Below, in pieces: positions 37,361 to 46,532 of a DNA stretch of 64,000 bases. The notes under the pieces are model-generated. The model made no database searches. It was not told the origin of the DNA and saw nothing but the letters and a program-made list of their open reading frames with translations. Made by a program: the position numbers and the translations under genes. Source of the DNA: PZPK01 sp965230795 (GTDB taxonomy: Bacteria; Pseudomonadota; Gammaproteobacteria; Pseudomonadales; Oleiphilaceae); assembly GCA_965230795.1 (NCBI GenBank), contig OZ246020.1:2604001-2668000 (forward strand). Direction: 5' to 3'. Numbering within the stretch: the first letter of the stretch is position 1; every line of letters begins with the position of its first letter.

Positions 37361-37627
37361 ATGACGACTATTCGAAATGCTAAACACGAGGCGTCTCTGC
37401 TCAAAGAAGCCATTCGTATCGGCTCCATCTATGCAGAAAAACGTGGCGTGGTTAAGTTCGATGAAACAGACTCGCAGGATACGCGCATCGAATACATCTA
37501 TAAACTTCTTGTACATGACAAACAGCTACAACCTCTCGCCAAGGATCAACTTGGTCTGCCAAAAATGAAACACAAACTGGTGCTTTGGCTCTATCGGCAG
37601 CTTCCGGACAAACACCCGCTCAAGTAA
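37361..37627 (+). CDS. DUF5062-like small protein
   Basis: An 88-residue basic protein of unknown function. I recall a similar family, DUF5062, from marine gammaproteobacteria; its hallmark ending LAKDQLGLPKMKHKLVLWLYRQLP is present, but I cannot check the match. The ATG at 37361 has a weak AAGGG upstream; a longer in-frame ATG at 37319 adds 14 unlikely residues. It may be co-transcribed with the aminopeptidase. Confidence 0.65.
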   Translation: MTTIRNAKHEASLLKEAIRIGSIYAEKRGVVKFDETDSQDTRIEYIYKLLVHDKQLQPLAKDQLGLPKMKHKLVLWLYRQLPDKHPLK

Positions 37628-37806
37628 CTAGCAGCCCTCGTGCAATAACAACTCCGGAGAAATCGTCTCGCTATCAGAACATTCGCCTGGCAATTATCCC
37701 AAAGATGGAAAAAAGCAAATCGTGCCCGCTTGCATACAAATGAGAGCAACACGTTACACTATTGCTGGATAACTTCTCATCCGCCAATCACGTGTTTCCA
37801 TCATCC

Positions 37807-39159
37807 ATGACTCCCCCAGAAGAACATATATCGAACAATCAACGCCGACACGACCTGTTCAAAATGACATGGCCAATGCTGATTGGTGTGTTGTCGCTCA
37901 TGAGTTTTCAACTCGTCGACAGTATTTTTATTTCGCGACTGGGAATCGAGCCACTGGCCGTTATCGGTTTTACGATCCCCATTTACCAGGTCATTATCGG
38001 CATACAAGTTGGCATCGGTATCGCCACAACAGCGATGATTTCCCAACGACTGGGCGCCGGAAAAGAAGAGCGAGCCAGTGAACTGGGAACACGCATTCTG
38101 ATACTGGGTGGCAGCGCGATCGCCCTGCTCTGTGCGCTGATCTGGTTATTCAGGGCGCAAATTCTGGAAGCGCTGGGCGGCAGCCCAACACTGCTACCGC
38201 TGCTGGAAGAACTCTGGTCAATATGGCTATTGGCTGCGTTTACCGGCGCTTTTGTCTACTTCGGCTACAGCATCTGCCGGGCGCATGGAGATACCCTGTT
38301 GCCAGGAGTCGGCATGGTCCTCACCAGCCTATTAAATATCGCGTTCGATCCATTCTTTATTTTCTATCTGGATTTGGGACTCGTTGGAGCAGCCTACGCG
38401 ACGCTCTGCGCGTTTTTTGCGGGTGGTCTGTTGATCTATCCCAAGATCATCAAGCGCCATTGGATTCGCTGGCGATCAAATTCCACAATCAGCATGTTCC
38501 AGGATTCAAAGGAAATCACAGGCATTGCGACTCCGGCCATGACAAGTCAATTAATGCCCTCTCTGGCTGCGATGCTCACGACAGCAATCGTGGCACAGTA
38601 TGGTACCGAGGCTGTCGCGGCCTGGGGACTCGGCGTTCGTCTCGAATTCTTCTCCATCGTTCTCGTGCTTGCATTAACCATGTCCATGCCACCCATGATC
38701 GGACGCTACTATGGGAGTGGTAATGATAGTGAAATCTCAAAGCTGATTGCTCTGTCCATAAAAGTGGTACTTGTCTGGCAAACTTTGCTGGCCATATTCA
38801 TGCTCAGTTTTGCACAACCGCTTAGCTTTCTATTGGCTGGCCAGGCAGAGGTTGTCGAGATCGTTCAGTTTTACCTTTACGCGCTGCCAATCAGTTACGG
38901 TCCGATGGGCGTTTGCATTCTGATGGTCTCTTTCAGCAATGCCATTAGCCAGGCCTTTCGAGCCATGCTCATTTCGTTTTTAAGACTGTTCGCCTGCTAT
39001 GTACCCTGTCTCTACATAGGCGGGACGATTGCAGGTTTGGAAGGACTTATGATCGGTGCCATGATCGGCAATTTCATTGCCGGATACATGGCTTGGCAGC
39101 TTTTTCAAAGGGGATTTAAACAGCTAGACCACTCGGAAGCTGCATCGCGAGTGGTCTGA
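37807..39159 (+). CDS. MATE family efflux transporter
   Basis: A 450-residue multidrug and toxin extrusion transporter with about twelve membrane helices in two halves. Family features are KMTWPMLIGVLSLMSFQLVDSIFISRLG near the N-terminus and ITGIATPAMTSQLMPS beginning the second half. MATE pumps export cationic drugs or metabolites using Na+ or H+. I prefer the ATG at 37807 over an upstream TTG at 37762. It is convergent with the CheA-like kinase gene. Confidence 0.9.
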   Translation: MTPPEEHISNNQRRHDLFKMTWPMLIGVLSLMSFQLVDSIFISRLGIEPLAVIGFTIPIYQVIIGIQVGIGIATTAMISQRLGAGKEERASELGTRILILGGSAIALLCALIWLFRAQILEALGGSPTLLPLLEELWSIWLLAAFTGAFVYFGYSICRAHGDTLLPGVGMVLTSLLNIAFDPFFIFYLDLGLVGAAYATLCAFFAGGLLIYPKIIKRHWIRWRSNSTISMFQDSKEITGIATPAMTSQLMPSLAAMLTTAIVAQYGTEAVAAWGLGVRLEFFSIVLVLALTMSMPPMIGRYYGSGNDSEISKLIALSIKVVLVWQTLLAIFMLSFAQPLSFLLAGQAEVVEIVQFYLYALPISYGPMGVCILMVSFSNAISQAFRAMLISFLRLFACYVPCLYIGGTIAGLEGLMIGAMIGNFIAGYMAWQLFQRGFKQLDHSEAASRVV

Positions 39160-39173
39160 TACTTTATGGGAAC

Positions 39174-42100
39174 TCAGGCCGATTTGGGGAAGTCAAAGCC
39201 GACTTTATAGAATTTTTCCGGCAGGCGAATATTGGTGGTAAAAGAGCGGAAATCTGCGTTTTCATCGCCTTCATCCAATATGACCTCGATACTTCCCCCC
39301 TCTTTCTCCAGGAAGCCTTTCACCGCGTCCATACCGACTCCGCGACCGGATACATCAGTCACTTCCTCTGCCGTTGAGAAACCGGAGGAGAAAATCAGAT
39401 TGGCTATTTCGTTTGCAGAGGGTCGTGGCGCATCTGATTCATAAATGCCTTTTTCTACGGCCATCTCATAGATCTTGCTAATTGCGATCCCGCGCCCATC
39501 GTCACGCACGGCAAGATTTGCAAAACCGTCTTCAAGTTCGGTAATGAGGTCTATTCGACCCGCATCCGGCTTACCCTTCTGCTGTCGTTCCTCAACACCC
39601 TCTATGCCGTGGTCCATGGCATTGCGGAAAACATGCATAAAAATATTGTTCAGCGTTGTGTGCGCGGCGCTATCTATAAATATATCGCCGTCATCAATAT
39701 TGATGACAGGTCGTGCCTTGCCCAGCTGATCGGCCAGGGAGTTGGCAGAATCGATCACGTCGGAAATGACATCACTGACCGGTTTCGAGTCTATGGAAAT
39801 CAGCATCTTGTAAGCTTCGGAAACAACGCCTTTTACTTCCCCACTCAGATCGCTCTGGGTGATGCGCTTGATGCTGTCCAGCCACGAAGCAACCCGGTTC
39901 GGATCCAGGCTGATTCCCTGTGCTGCCTCGGTATCTCGACCCAGCTTGTCACGGAACACACTGGCATATCGAGCGATGATTTCCTCCGCGCCTGACAATT
40001 CAGCTAACAGCTCTGCAGGATTCCAGACCTTATCTTCTTCCTTGCGGAGAGCATCATAGGTTGATTCAACCTCATGCACTATATCCGTCACATAAGACAA
40101 ACCGTAAGTTCGGGCATTACCCTTCACGGTGTGCATAGCCCGGAACAGGCGCGCAATCGCATCCAGATCTTTCTCTGCAGTTGACTCAATAATTTCACGA
40201 CACTCTGCCAGAAAACCATCCGATGAACTGAGGAAATCGCTGAACTTGCCGGCATCCACTGCGAGAATCTCCCCGATAATCTCCAGCTCCTGTTTCTGCC
40301 CTTCTGCTTCGGCTTCGAGAGCTTTGAGTTCGGTAACATCACGCACGGTAACCATAAGCTTATCGATCTCGTCAGCGTCATTGACGATTGGGTCCCAATC
40401 CAGTTCAAGTATTTTTTCCCGATCATCTTCCATACGAATAACCATCTCGGTCATCAGACAGTGAGAGTTAAACTCATACATCATTTCGTCTTCGCCTACG
40501 ATCGCGTCAACGGCCGTAATGTTTTGATCAACCGAATCGGAACCGGCGGTTGTGTTGCCGAATAAAAGATCGGCAAAATTTCGATCAGCAATGCGATCAG
40601 TTTCAAAAATTTGCTCCAGGTAAGAGGCATACTCTTTATGTATCAAACCACCCTCGGTGATCGTAAACAGACCCTGGTGCATATTAGCCATCATCGAAGC
40701 AATATCTTTGTTCTTCTGAGCCAACTCTGCGGTACGCTCTTCGACTTTGGCCTCCAAGTTACGATTTTGTTCTTCAATCACTTCACGCATGCGGATGTTC
40801 TTGATGGTGGTAACAAGTGAGCGTGCGACGGAAGACACAAACTCATAATCACTGTCGGCAAAGTTCACTTTCTTGACGTCACCTGACAAGTTAATGACCC
40901 CCACCAACATATCCTTGTCTACCAAAGGCACGCACAACAACGCCTTGGGTGAGTCGTTTTCCTGGGAGACAAATGATTTATCACGGGAAGTGTTCGGAAC
41001 AAAAATAACTTTTTTGGTCTCGGCCGCCTTACCCAATACGCCCTGGCCCAGTGCGAATTTCGCGGGCTGGGTGCCAGGCTCAACTGCCTTGGGAGGAAAG
41101 TAGGCTCGTACTTCCAGTTCCTGGCTTTCGTTGGTGAGATACACAGACCCCTGCGATACGCCAATCTTGTCATGCATGCTTTGCAACACTTCTTCCAGTG
41201 CCGAACTCTGGCTTTGAGCTGCCGCCAGCGTTCTGCCGATGGCGTTGAGTTTGGCAAGGTCGATCATTTTCTTGCGAATGGCCATTCGCATGGAATTGAA
41301 ATTCTGGGCCGCCAGCAGGATCAACACGACCAACATGACGACGGAACTTTTAAAACCAAAGTCCAGACTGTCCTGTACCTCGCCCTGCAAGGAATTGAAT
41401 TGCTCGTCGGCTGATTCCAACAATTCATCAAGTCCATCGATGGATTGGCTTACTGCAGCATCCGCTTCATCCAGTTTGGTACGTGCGATATCAGCCTGTT
41501 CCAGTTGGCGACGCTTGTAATCTACAAAAGAAGGTTCCTTATCAAGGTAGTCGATAATTTCGCCATAAGCATCGCTCGCTGTCTCAAGGAAAACCGGATC
41601 ACCAAAAGGCTTGAATGCTTCTTCCGCTTTCTTAAACCAGCGTCTCGAATCATTGATGGGGAAACGGAAAATTTCCATTCCTTCAGACAAACGTTCTATG
41701 TCGTTGGTAATTTTAATTTCGTCGATGGTTTTCAGAACACTCAGCATGTTGACGTCTGCCTGGTTTGCCGCACCGCTGACCAGTTCCATATCTTCCTGAT
41801 ATTCTTCAGGTGGAATAAAGTACTGAATTTCGACGAGAGCCCCACCAACCCCATCAACCATATCCAAAAGCACATCACCTTCTTCAAGCATGTTTTCGCG
41901 CGCTTCCAGTACCGCAAGCTTTGCCTCGAACATTTCTGCCACGGCAAACTTATACAAGTCATAGTTGCTCTTGATTCCAATTACCAGCGAGTGCATATCA
42001 CTGTCATCCGCCGCGAGCTCATCAAGACTCTCATATAGGGATTGGAATCGCTCGGTACCCGTTTCAAAGTCGCTGCGAAAGTTCCGTATTTGCTCCTGGC

Positions 42101-42323
42101 TGGAAGCGTTAAACGCTAGAGAACTTAACTTTGCCAGCTTGAGCAGCTGGATCTGCACGTTATTACTCTCTTTCACGACGGGGACAGCGGTGTCGTTTAC
42201 CCGGGAGGTGGAACCACTGATTCCATTCAGATTCCAAAGGGATGAAAGACCGGATGCCAAAAGCAGCAAAATGATGATAGCAAAACCGAGACCGACTTTT
42301 TGATTGAAGCTCAATTGAAACAT
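39174..42323 (-). CDS. Membrane CheA-like kinase with GAF, Hpt and HATPase domains
   Basis: A 1049-residue membrane kinase. Transmembrane helices at about 11-28 and 326-342 flank a helical periplasmic sensor of about 300 residues. Cytoplasmic parts are a GAF domain (about 360-515), a coiled coil (515-545), a PAS-like region (545-670), an Hpt domain with His731 in RAMHTVKGNARTYG, and a CheA-type HATPase (N-box HVFRNAMDHG at 897-906, G1 DDGRG 941-945, G2 GRGVG 993-997). Unlike CheA it has no CheW-like domain and no receiver. It lies divergent from MCP-like, CheX-like and CheY genes, which are its likely partners. Confidence 0.85.
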   Translation of the reverse strand: MFQLSFNQKVGLGFAIIILLLLASGLSSLWNLNGISGSTSRVNDTAVPVVKESNNVQIQLLKLAKLSSLAFNASSQEQIRNFRSDFETGTERFQSLYESLDELAADDSDMHSLVIGIKSNYDLYKFAVAEMFEAKLAVLEARENMLEEGDVLLDMVDGVGGALVEIQYFIPPEEYQEDMELVSGAANQADVNMLSVLKTIDEIKITNDIERLSEGMEIFRFPINDSRRWFKKAEEAFKPFGDPVFLETASDAYGEIIDYLDKEPSFVDYKRRQLEQADIARTKLDEADAAVSQSIDGLDELLESADEQFNSLQGEVQDSLDFGFKSSVVMLVVLILLAAQNFNSMRMAIRKKMIDLAKLNAIGRTLAAAQSQSSALEEVLQSMHDKIGVSQGSVYLTNESQELEVRAYFPPKAVEPGTQPAKFALGQGVLGKAAETKKVIFVPNTSRDKSFVSQENDSPKALLCVPLVDKDMLVGVINLSGDVKKVNFADSDYEFVSSVARSLVTTIKNIRMREVIEEQNRNLEAKVEERTAELAQKNKDIASMMANMHQGLFTITEGGLIHKEYASYLEQIFETDRIADRNFADLLFGNTTAGSDSVDQNITAVDAIVGEDEMMYEFNSHCLMTEMVIRMEDDREKILELDWDPIVNDADEIDKLMVTVRDVTELKALEAEAEGQKQELEIIGEILAVDAGKFSDFLSSSDGFLAECREIIESTAEKDLDAIARLFRAMHTVKGNARTYGLSYVTDIVHEVESTYDALRKEEDKVWNPAELLAELSGAEEIIARYASVFRDKLGRDTEAAQGISLDPNRVASWLDSIKRITQSDLSGEVKGVVSEAYKMLISIDSKPVSDVISDVIDSANSLADQLGKARPVINIDDGDIFIDSAAHTTLNNIFMHVFRNAMDHGIEGVEERQQKGKPDAGRIDLITELEDGFANLAVRDDGRGIAISKIYEMAVEKGIYESDAPRPSANEIANLIFSSGFSTAEEVTDVSGRGVGMDAVKGFLEKEGGSIEVILDEGDENADFRSFTTNIRLPEKFYKVGFDFPKSA

Positions 42324-42698
42324 AGTGACCGTCTATCTATTTATAAAAATTGGACCTATCTTTTCACTTTAGCGCAGTTTTCCAGTTTTTCTCACTTTAT
42401 TTAACAATTCACTGCGAATACTGGATGAGCCCCAAACCATTGATTGCGTGGTGAATATCCTTCATAGATTCGTCAAGCCATCCTCAGCGTCAATAATAAG
42501 TGATTCAAAATTCAATGCTTGTTGATAATGCCCGATTTACACTTCGAAATCATGGACTCCCGGGTAACGATACGTAGCAATGCTGTACCCTAAAGTATTT
42601 GGACTGTGGCCTGCCAAGTTTTTTGCTAATTTGCCGGCAAGTTCAAAATATGCTGCTAATATCTAAATGACTTAACCATTTAATCTTGCTTGAAAAAC
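42324..42698. other. Divergent intergenic region of the chemosensory-like locus
   Basis: No gene is supported in these 375 bases, which should carry promoters for the kinase (minus) and the MCP-like operon (plus). A perfect palindrome TTGCCGGCAA (42631-42640) lies 59 bases before the MCP-like start and could be an operator. I found no convincing sigma-28 promoter. Confidence 0.4.
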
Positions 42699-43460
42699 AT
42701 GACCTACGACCAGATTGCGTTCATCGTTATAGCTTTTCTCATCGGGGCGGCAATCGCCTATCAACTGTCTCAGCATCGATCGAAAAAAAATGAAGCTCTC
42801 CTGCAGCAGGATCTCGAGCAACTTCGTCAACAGCTGAGCAATATGGTTAGCCGCGAAGAACATGAGGCGCGCCAGAACGAACTAAGTTCCCAGACTGCAA
42901 CACTCTCTCAACAGCTTTCCGAAGCTGAGGCCCGGTTAATAGATCACCAAGGCCAGATTGACGGTGAAAAACAATCCATCATCGAGGAATACGAGCAGAA
43001 AATCGGCACCCTGCAAAATGAACATCAGGAAACCACTCAATTCCTCAACGAGAAACTGCATAAGGTAGAAAGCGACCTGGCAGAATTGACTGATCTTCTC
43101 GTTACCTTTGAACGCTGGCATGAAAGCCTGAACCAGTTGATGGAACACAATGCCGAAATGCACCACCAAAACCAGGAATTTTTTAATATCGTCAAGCAAA
43201 TCGTCATTCTCGCTCTCAATGCAGCGATAGAGGCTGCGCGTGCAGGCGAGCATGGCAGGGGGTTCGCAGTGGTAGCTGACGAAGTTCGCAATCTGGCCAT
43301 GCGCAGTCAGGAACTCAGTGAAAGCTACAAGGAAAATCTGAACAAGAATGATTTTCTGACGACGGCGACCTTTCAGGACATTCAGGCCGGCGGCAAAATG
43401 ATTTTGACCGACGTCTCTGCCACATCAGAAATCGTCAAAGAAATGATTCAGCGTGTATAA
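42699..43460 (+). CDS. Truncated membrane MCP-like signalling protein
   Basis: A 253-residue protein with one N-terminal transmembrane helix (about 6-21), a long coiled coil (about 27-162) and a short MCP-type signalling tip (169-200: VILALNAAIEAARAGEHGRGFAVVADEVRNLA). It lacks a ligand-binding domain, a HAMP domain and the full-length signalling hairpin of receptors. An in-frame TTG nine bases upstream is the only other start. It heads a cluster with two CheX-like proteins, 21 bases before the first. It may be a scaffold or signal adaptor for the CheA-like kinase; role inferred. Confidence 0.8.
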   Translation: MTYDQIAFIVIAFLIGAAIAYQLSQHRSKKNEALLQQDLEQLRQQLSNMVSREEHEARQNELSSQTATLSQQLSEAEARLIDHQGQIDGEKQSIIEEYEQKIGTLQNEHQETTQFLNEKLHKVESDLAELTDLLVTFERWHESLNQLMEHNAEMHHQNQEFFNIVKQIVILALNAAIEAARAGEHGRGFAVVADEVRNLAMRSQELSESYKENLNKNDFLTTATFQDIQAGGKMILTDVSATSEIVKEMIQRV

Positions 43461-43481
43461 CATCGGTAAACTGGCTGTCAC

Positions 43482-44048
43482 ATGGTAAACGAAGATTTTA
43501 AGCGCGAACTGAAACAACTCTTCTCGAAAGGCCTGGAAGATTCCTTGACTCCAGGTACCGATGCCTCACGCTGGTCCTTTAAAGACAGAAATAACAGTGA
43601 AGATATTCAGGAAGAGGAATTCTTCGTATTAACCGTGTCATCTCAACTGTTCCGCGTTTTTGTGTTACTGCACTTCACGCGCTCACCCAATACTGAAGCA
43701 TTTGTCTCCGAAGTACTAAAAACCGGCAACAATGCTCTCGACACTGACAAGTTCTATGATTATCTGGGTGAAGTTGGGAATGCGTTTTGTGGCGCTATCA
43801 AGCGCGACTTGAATCGAATCGTACCGAGTCTGGGCATGTCTACACCAAACCGGCTGGGCAAGGATTGTCTGAAATACATGACATCCCTGAAAGTGGACTA
43901 CGAAGCCCACTCCCTCGCAAGTTATGACGACAACCCACTGTTTTACGCCAGCATATATTTAAGTGCCGACGAAGAACTGCATTATGACGTTAACTCGGTA
44001 CAAGCAAGTGACGACGACGTGGATTCCGGTGAGCTGGAATTTTTCTAG
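43482..44048 (+). CDS. CheX-like protein with CheZ-like C-terminal tail
   Basis: A 188-residue protein with a CheC/CheX-type fold. The diagnostic E-x-x-N motif (E97 to N100) is in YLGEVGNAFCGAIKRDLNRIVPSLGMSTP. CheX proteins dephosphorylate CheY. It ends in DDDVDSGELEFF, almost the same as the next gene's tail and reminiscent of the CheY-binding end of CheZ. Function as a CheY-P phosphatase is inferred from the motif and from the adjacent CheY gene. The ATG is preceded by only a weak ribosome site. Confidence 0.75.
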   Translation: MVNEDFKRELKQLFSKGLEDSLTPGTDASRWSFKDRNNSEDIQEEEFFVLTVSSQLFRVFVLLHFTRSPNTEAFVSEVLKTGNNALDTDKFYDYLGEVGNAFCGAIKRDLNRIVPSLGMSTPNRLGKDCLKYMTSLKVDYEAHSLASYDDNPLFYASIYLSADEELHYDVNSVQASDDDVDSGELEFF

Positions 44049-44080
44049 GCCTTACCCAATACACAATTCAGAGGAACATA

Positions 44081-45088
44081 ATGAGCGAAGATACAAAAAT
44101 AGTCAGCAAGGTTCTGGTACACGAATGTGATGAGGACGCACTGACCGTTCTGAAAGACATCTGCACAGACAACAATCTGGTTGGTCTCAAAGTCAGTACC
44201 GGCGATAACACGATTGGACTCAAAGATGCTTCCAACGAAATTGACGATGTCATGCGCTCCAATGTCGATTTGGGCGCCGTTTTCCTATCGGAGACACCTG
44301 ATCACAACGACGTTAGCGGAATCGATCTGTGCGAGAAAATCCACCGTTCACGACCGGAACTTCCAATCTTCCTTCGTCGTCACACAACAGACGACACCGA
44401 AGACCTCTCTGAATCCGTACAAGCATGTCTGGCCGGCGTGTATCGTTCCGGGGATAAAGAAAAGCTCAACGCTCTGATCAACGAATATATCTGCTCCATG
44501 TATTATCCTGTCGAGCTGGCGCAAGGGATTGAAGAAATCTCTAAGGATGCATTCACGAACATTATTTCCGGGACCAGTATACGTTGCGATCTCCCCTATC
44601 TGGTCAAAGATCAGATTATCTATGGCGAACTATTCAGCCTAATTCCATTGGAGAGCAATTGGTGCCGCGGTTACATGATGCTGCAAACCACCGAAAATGA
44701 GGTGCTGGACCTGATTCGTTCGGGACGTACCCACATCAACTCTAGCAGACCCGACTCCCGTGATTCCAATTCCATATTAAACGAGATCACGAACATGATC
44801 TGGGGTGGTATAAAGTCCCGTTATTTTTCGAGCAATGATGAACCGGAAGACGCTCATCGGACCCAGGTACCGATCATTGTTAATCACTCACAAAAACATA
44901 TTTCTTTCGGTTCCACGGAACCGCAGCTATGCTTCAAATATACCCTGCATGATCCGGAGCATAAATTTCCGGACATTGTGCTCTATCAGCGATTGATCTT
45001 TAATCTGAGCTGGTCTCCGGAAAAATTTGCAGAAAGCGACAAAGCGGTGGATGACCTGGTCGATAGTGGCGAGATCGAGTTTTTCTAG
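44081..45088 (+). CDS. Degenerate receiver fused to a CheX-like domain, with CheZ-like tail
   Basis: A 335-residue two-domain protein. The N-terminal part (about 9-140) resembles a receiver (KVLVHECDEDALTVLKDIC) but Ser70 (AVFLSET) sits where the phospho-accepting Asp is expected, and the conserved lysine is missing. The C-terminal part (about 148-315) is CheX-like with the E-x-x-N motif (E235, N238: LNEITNMIWGGIKS). It ends AVDDLVDSGEIEFF. It probably senses or binds rather than accepts phosphate. A GAGGAA ribosome site precedes the ATG. Confidence 0.75.
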   Translation: MSEDTKIVSKVLVHECDEDALTVLKDICTDNNLVGLKVSTGDNTIGLKDASNEIDDVMRSNVDLGAVFLSETPDHNDVSGIDLCEKIHRSRPELPIFLRRHTTDDTEDLSESVQACLAGVYRSGDKEKLNALINEYICSMYYPVELAQGIEEISKDAFTNIISGTSIRCDLPYLVKDQIIYGELFSLIPLESNWCRGYMMLQTTENEVLDLIRSGRTHINSSRPDSRDSNSILNEITNMIWGGIKSRYFSSNDEPEDAHRTQVPIIVNHSQKHISFGSTEPQLCFKYTLHDPEHKFPDIVLYQRLIFNLSWSPEKFAESDKAVDDLVDSGEIEFF

Positions 45089-45233
45089 GCAATTACCCAT
45101 TTACCAATCAACACAAAAACCTAATCAGTTGAATTGACTCAAACAGGTTAGAATTCAAACGATTTTTAAGACAGGCTCTGCACGTGGCAAGCGTCATGCT
45201 GCAGAGGCAAGGCAACAACGAGGAACTAAAATC

Positions 45234-45602
45234 ATGGCACAAATACTAGTCGTTGACGACTCAGCTACTGTTCGTAACGAAGTCAGTACTTTTCTAAAAG
45301 GTCACGGGCTAACCGTTGAAGTTGCAGTCGATGGAAAAGACGGCCTGGATAAGCTGCAAAAAGATTCACAGATCAAACTGATCATATCGGATGTTAACAT
45401 GCCGAATATGGATGGTTTGACCATGGCGGAGAAGGTTCGAGGCGACCTGGGTAATCAGGCCGTGAACATCATCATGTTGACAACCGAAAGTGACCCCCGC
45501 ATGAAACAGCGCGGTAAAGCTGCCGGCGTCAAAGGCTGGATTGTTAAACCCTTTAAGGGCGATAACGTGGTTGGCAGTATCAAAAAACTGGTTGGCGCCT
45601 GA
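45234..45602 (+). CDS. CheY-like single-domain response regulator
   Basis: A 122-residue stand-alone receiver. All catalytic residues are present: acidic pair D8-D9 (VVDDSATVR), phospho-acceptor D53 (LIISDVNMPNMDG), Thr83 region (MLTTESDP) and K105 (WIVKPF). An AGGAA ribosome site precedes the ATG. It lies 145 bases after the second CheX-like gene and probably accepts phosphate from the divergent CheA-like kinase. Whether it acts on a flagellar motor is unknown; no motility gene is nearby. Confidence 0.92.
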   Translation: MAQILVVDDSATVRNEVSTFLKGHGLTVEVAVDGKDGLDKLQKDSQIKLIISDVNMPNMDGLTMAEKVRGDLGNQAVNIIMLTTESDPRMKQRGKAAGVKGWIVKPFKGDNVVGSIKKLVGA

Positions 45603-45624
45603 TCTCGATCTCTTACGTCAAACA

Positions 45625-45655
45625 TAAAAAAACGGCCCAAGAGGCCGTTTTTTTA
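45625..45655. terminator. Bidirectional terminator after the cheY-like gene
   Basis: A 7-bp GC-rich stem AACGGCC (45631-45637) paired with 45643-45649 around a 5-base loop, flanked by an A-run on the left and a T-run on the right, lies between the convergent CheY and PEP-CTERM genes. It can work in both directions. Confidence 0.85.
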
Positions 45656-45679
45656 TGGGATGTCTCAGTCGACATGTTT

Positions 45680-46426
45680 TTACTTTGTTTTGCGTCTAAG
45701 GAAACCCAAACCGAACAGACCAAGACCCAACAACGCAATGCTGCCTGGCTCATTAACACTAACCGGGACACTTCCCTCGATCACATCATTACCGCAAAGC
45801 ATCGCCCAGTGAAGTGCAAGCTCATCACCTGAGAGCAGATCAGTACCCGCTGCGTCAAATACGAAGGAAACTTTACCGTCACCGAAAGACCAGGATGCAC
45901 TTGAGACTTCCTCGGCAGTGTTGCGTTTAACCGTTACTTCCTGACCGTTCCTATAGACACCACCCGTCATCCAGAAATCGCTGTTGCGAATGTCGTCAGA
46001 ATCGAGCTTATACAATGTAGCTACCCGCTCACCAGGATTCTGAGCATAACGACCGTTTACACTGACACCATAAGTCCAGGTCGTACCTTTCGAACTATTG
46101 TCATCTGCATAGGGAGCAGAACCATAGGGATCCCATGATGAGGACAGAAACAGATCGCCAAACCCAATACCTCGGTCATTGCGTGTAAGTCCAGCATACG
46201 AACCAACACTGCCTGCTGACCCGAAATTAGTGAAGATATCGACGGTGACCTGGGTACCGGAAATATGAACATCTAATCCATGAGTGTCATACCAGGACTT
46301 CTTCCCAATCACATCACCATAACCATGGTCGTCTCCACCCACATAGTTGTCATCAACCATGTAGGCATTCGCCAAAGAACTGCCACCCAGGATAACTGCG
46401 AGCCCTATTGTTTTTACTAGGTTCAT
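45680..46426 (-). CDS. PEP-CTERM sorting-domain exported protein
   Basis: A 248-residue exported protein: signal peptide (NLVKTIGLAVILGGSSLANA, residues 2-21), a mature region rich in Gly, Asp and Tyr, and a C-terminal PEP-CTERM sorting signal NEPGSIALLGLGLFGLGFLRRKTK in the last 25 residues. Exosortase cleaves such signals during export. I chose the ATG at 46426, with GGGAG upstream, rather than the longer reading at 46486. No exosortase gene lies in the window. A sigma-54-type promoter lies upstream. The function of the mature part is unknown. Confidence 0.85.
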   Translation of the reverse strand: MNLVKTIGLAVILGGSSLANAYMVDDNYVGGDDHGYGDVIGKKSWYDTHGLDVHISGTQVTVDIFTNFGSAGSVGSYAGLTRNDRGIGFGDLFLSSSWDPYGSAPYADDNSSKGTTWTYGVSVNGRYAQNPGERVATLYKLDSDDIRNSDFWMTGGVYRNGQEVTVKRNTAEEVSSASWSFGDGKVSFVFDAAGTDLLSGDELALHWAMLCGNDVIEGSVPVSVNEPGSIALLGLGLFGLGFLRRKTK

Positions 46427-46469
46427 ATCCACTCCCTTAAAACGCTGTAAGAAAACTGTACTGAATAAG

Positions 46470-46485
46470 AGCAAACACCGATCCA
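46470..46485 (-). promoter_or_regulatory. Sigma-54-type promoter of the first PEP-CTERM gene
   Basis: On the minus strand TGGATCGGTGTTTGCT (46485 to 46470) matches the sigma-54 consensus TGGCACG-N4-TTGCW at all but two positions, with the essential GG and GC ten bases apart. Predicted start is near 46459, about 33 bases before the ATG. Confidence 0.6.
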
Positions 46486-46532
46486 ACTCTGGATATTTCT
46501 TTTTTTATAAGATGTTAGAGCTTAACCGCCAC

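Noticed and set aside
42580..42620. Possible sigma-28 promoter (TAAAGTAT ... GCC) upstream of the MCP-like gene
   Set aside because: Spacing between the two elements is longer than the sigma-28 standard and the second element lacks GATAA.
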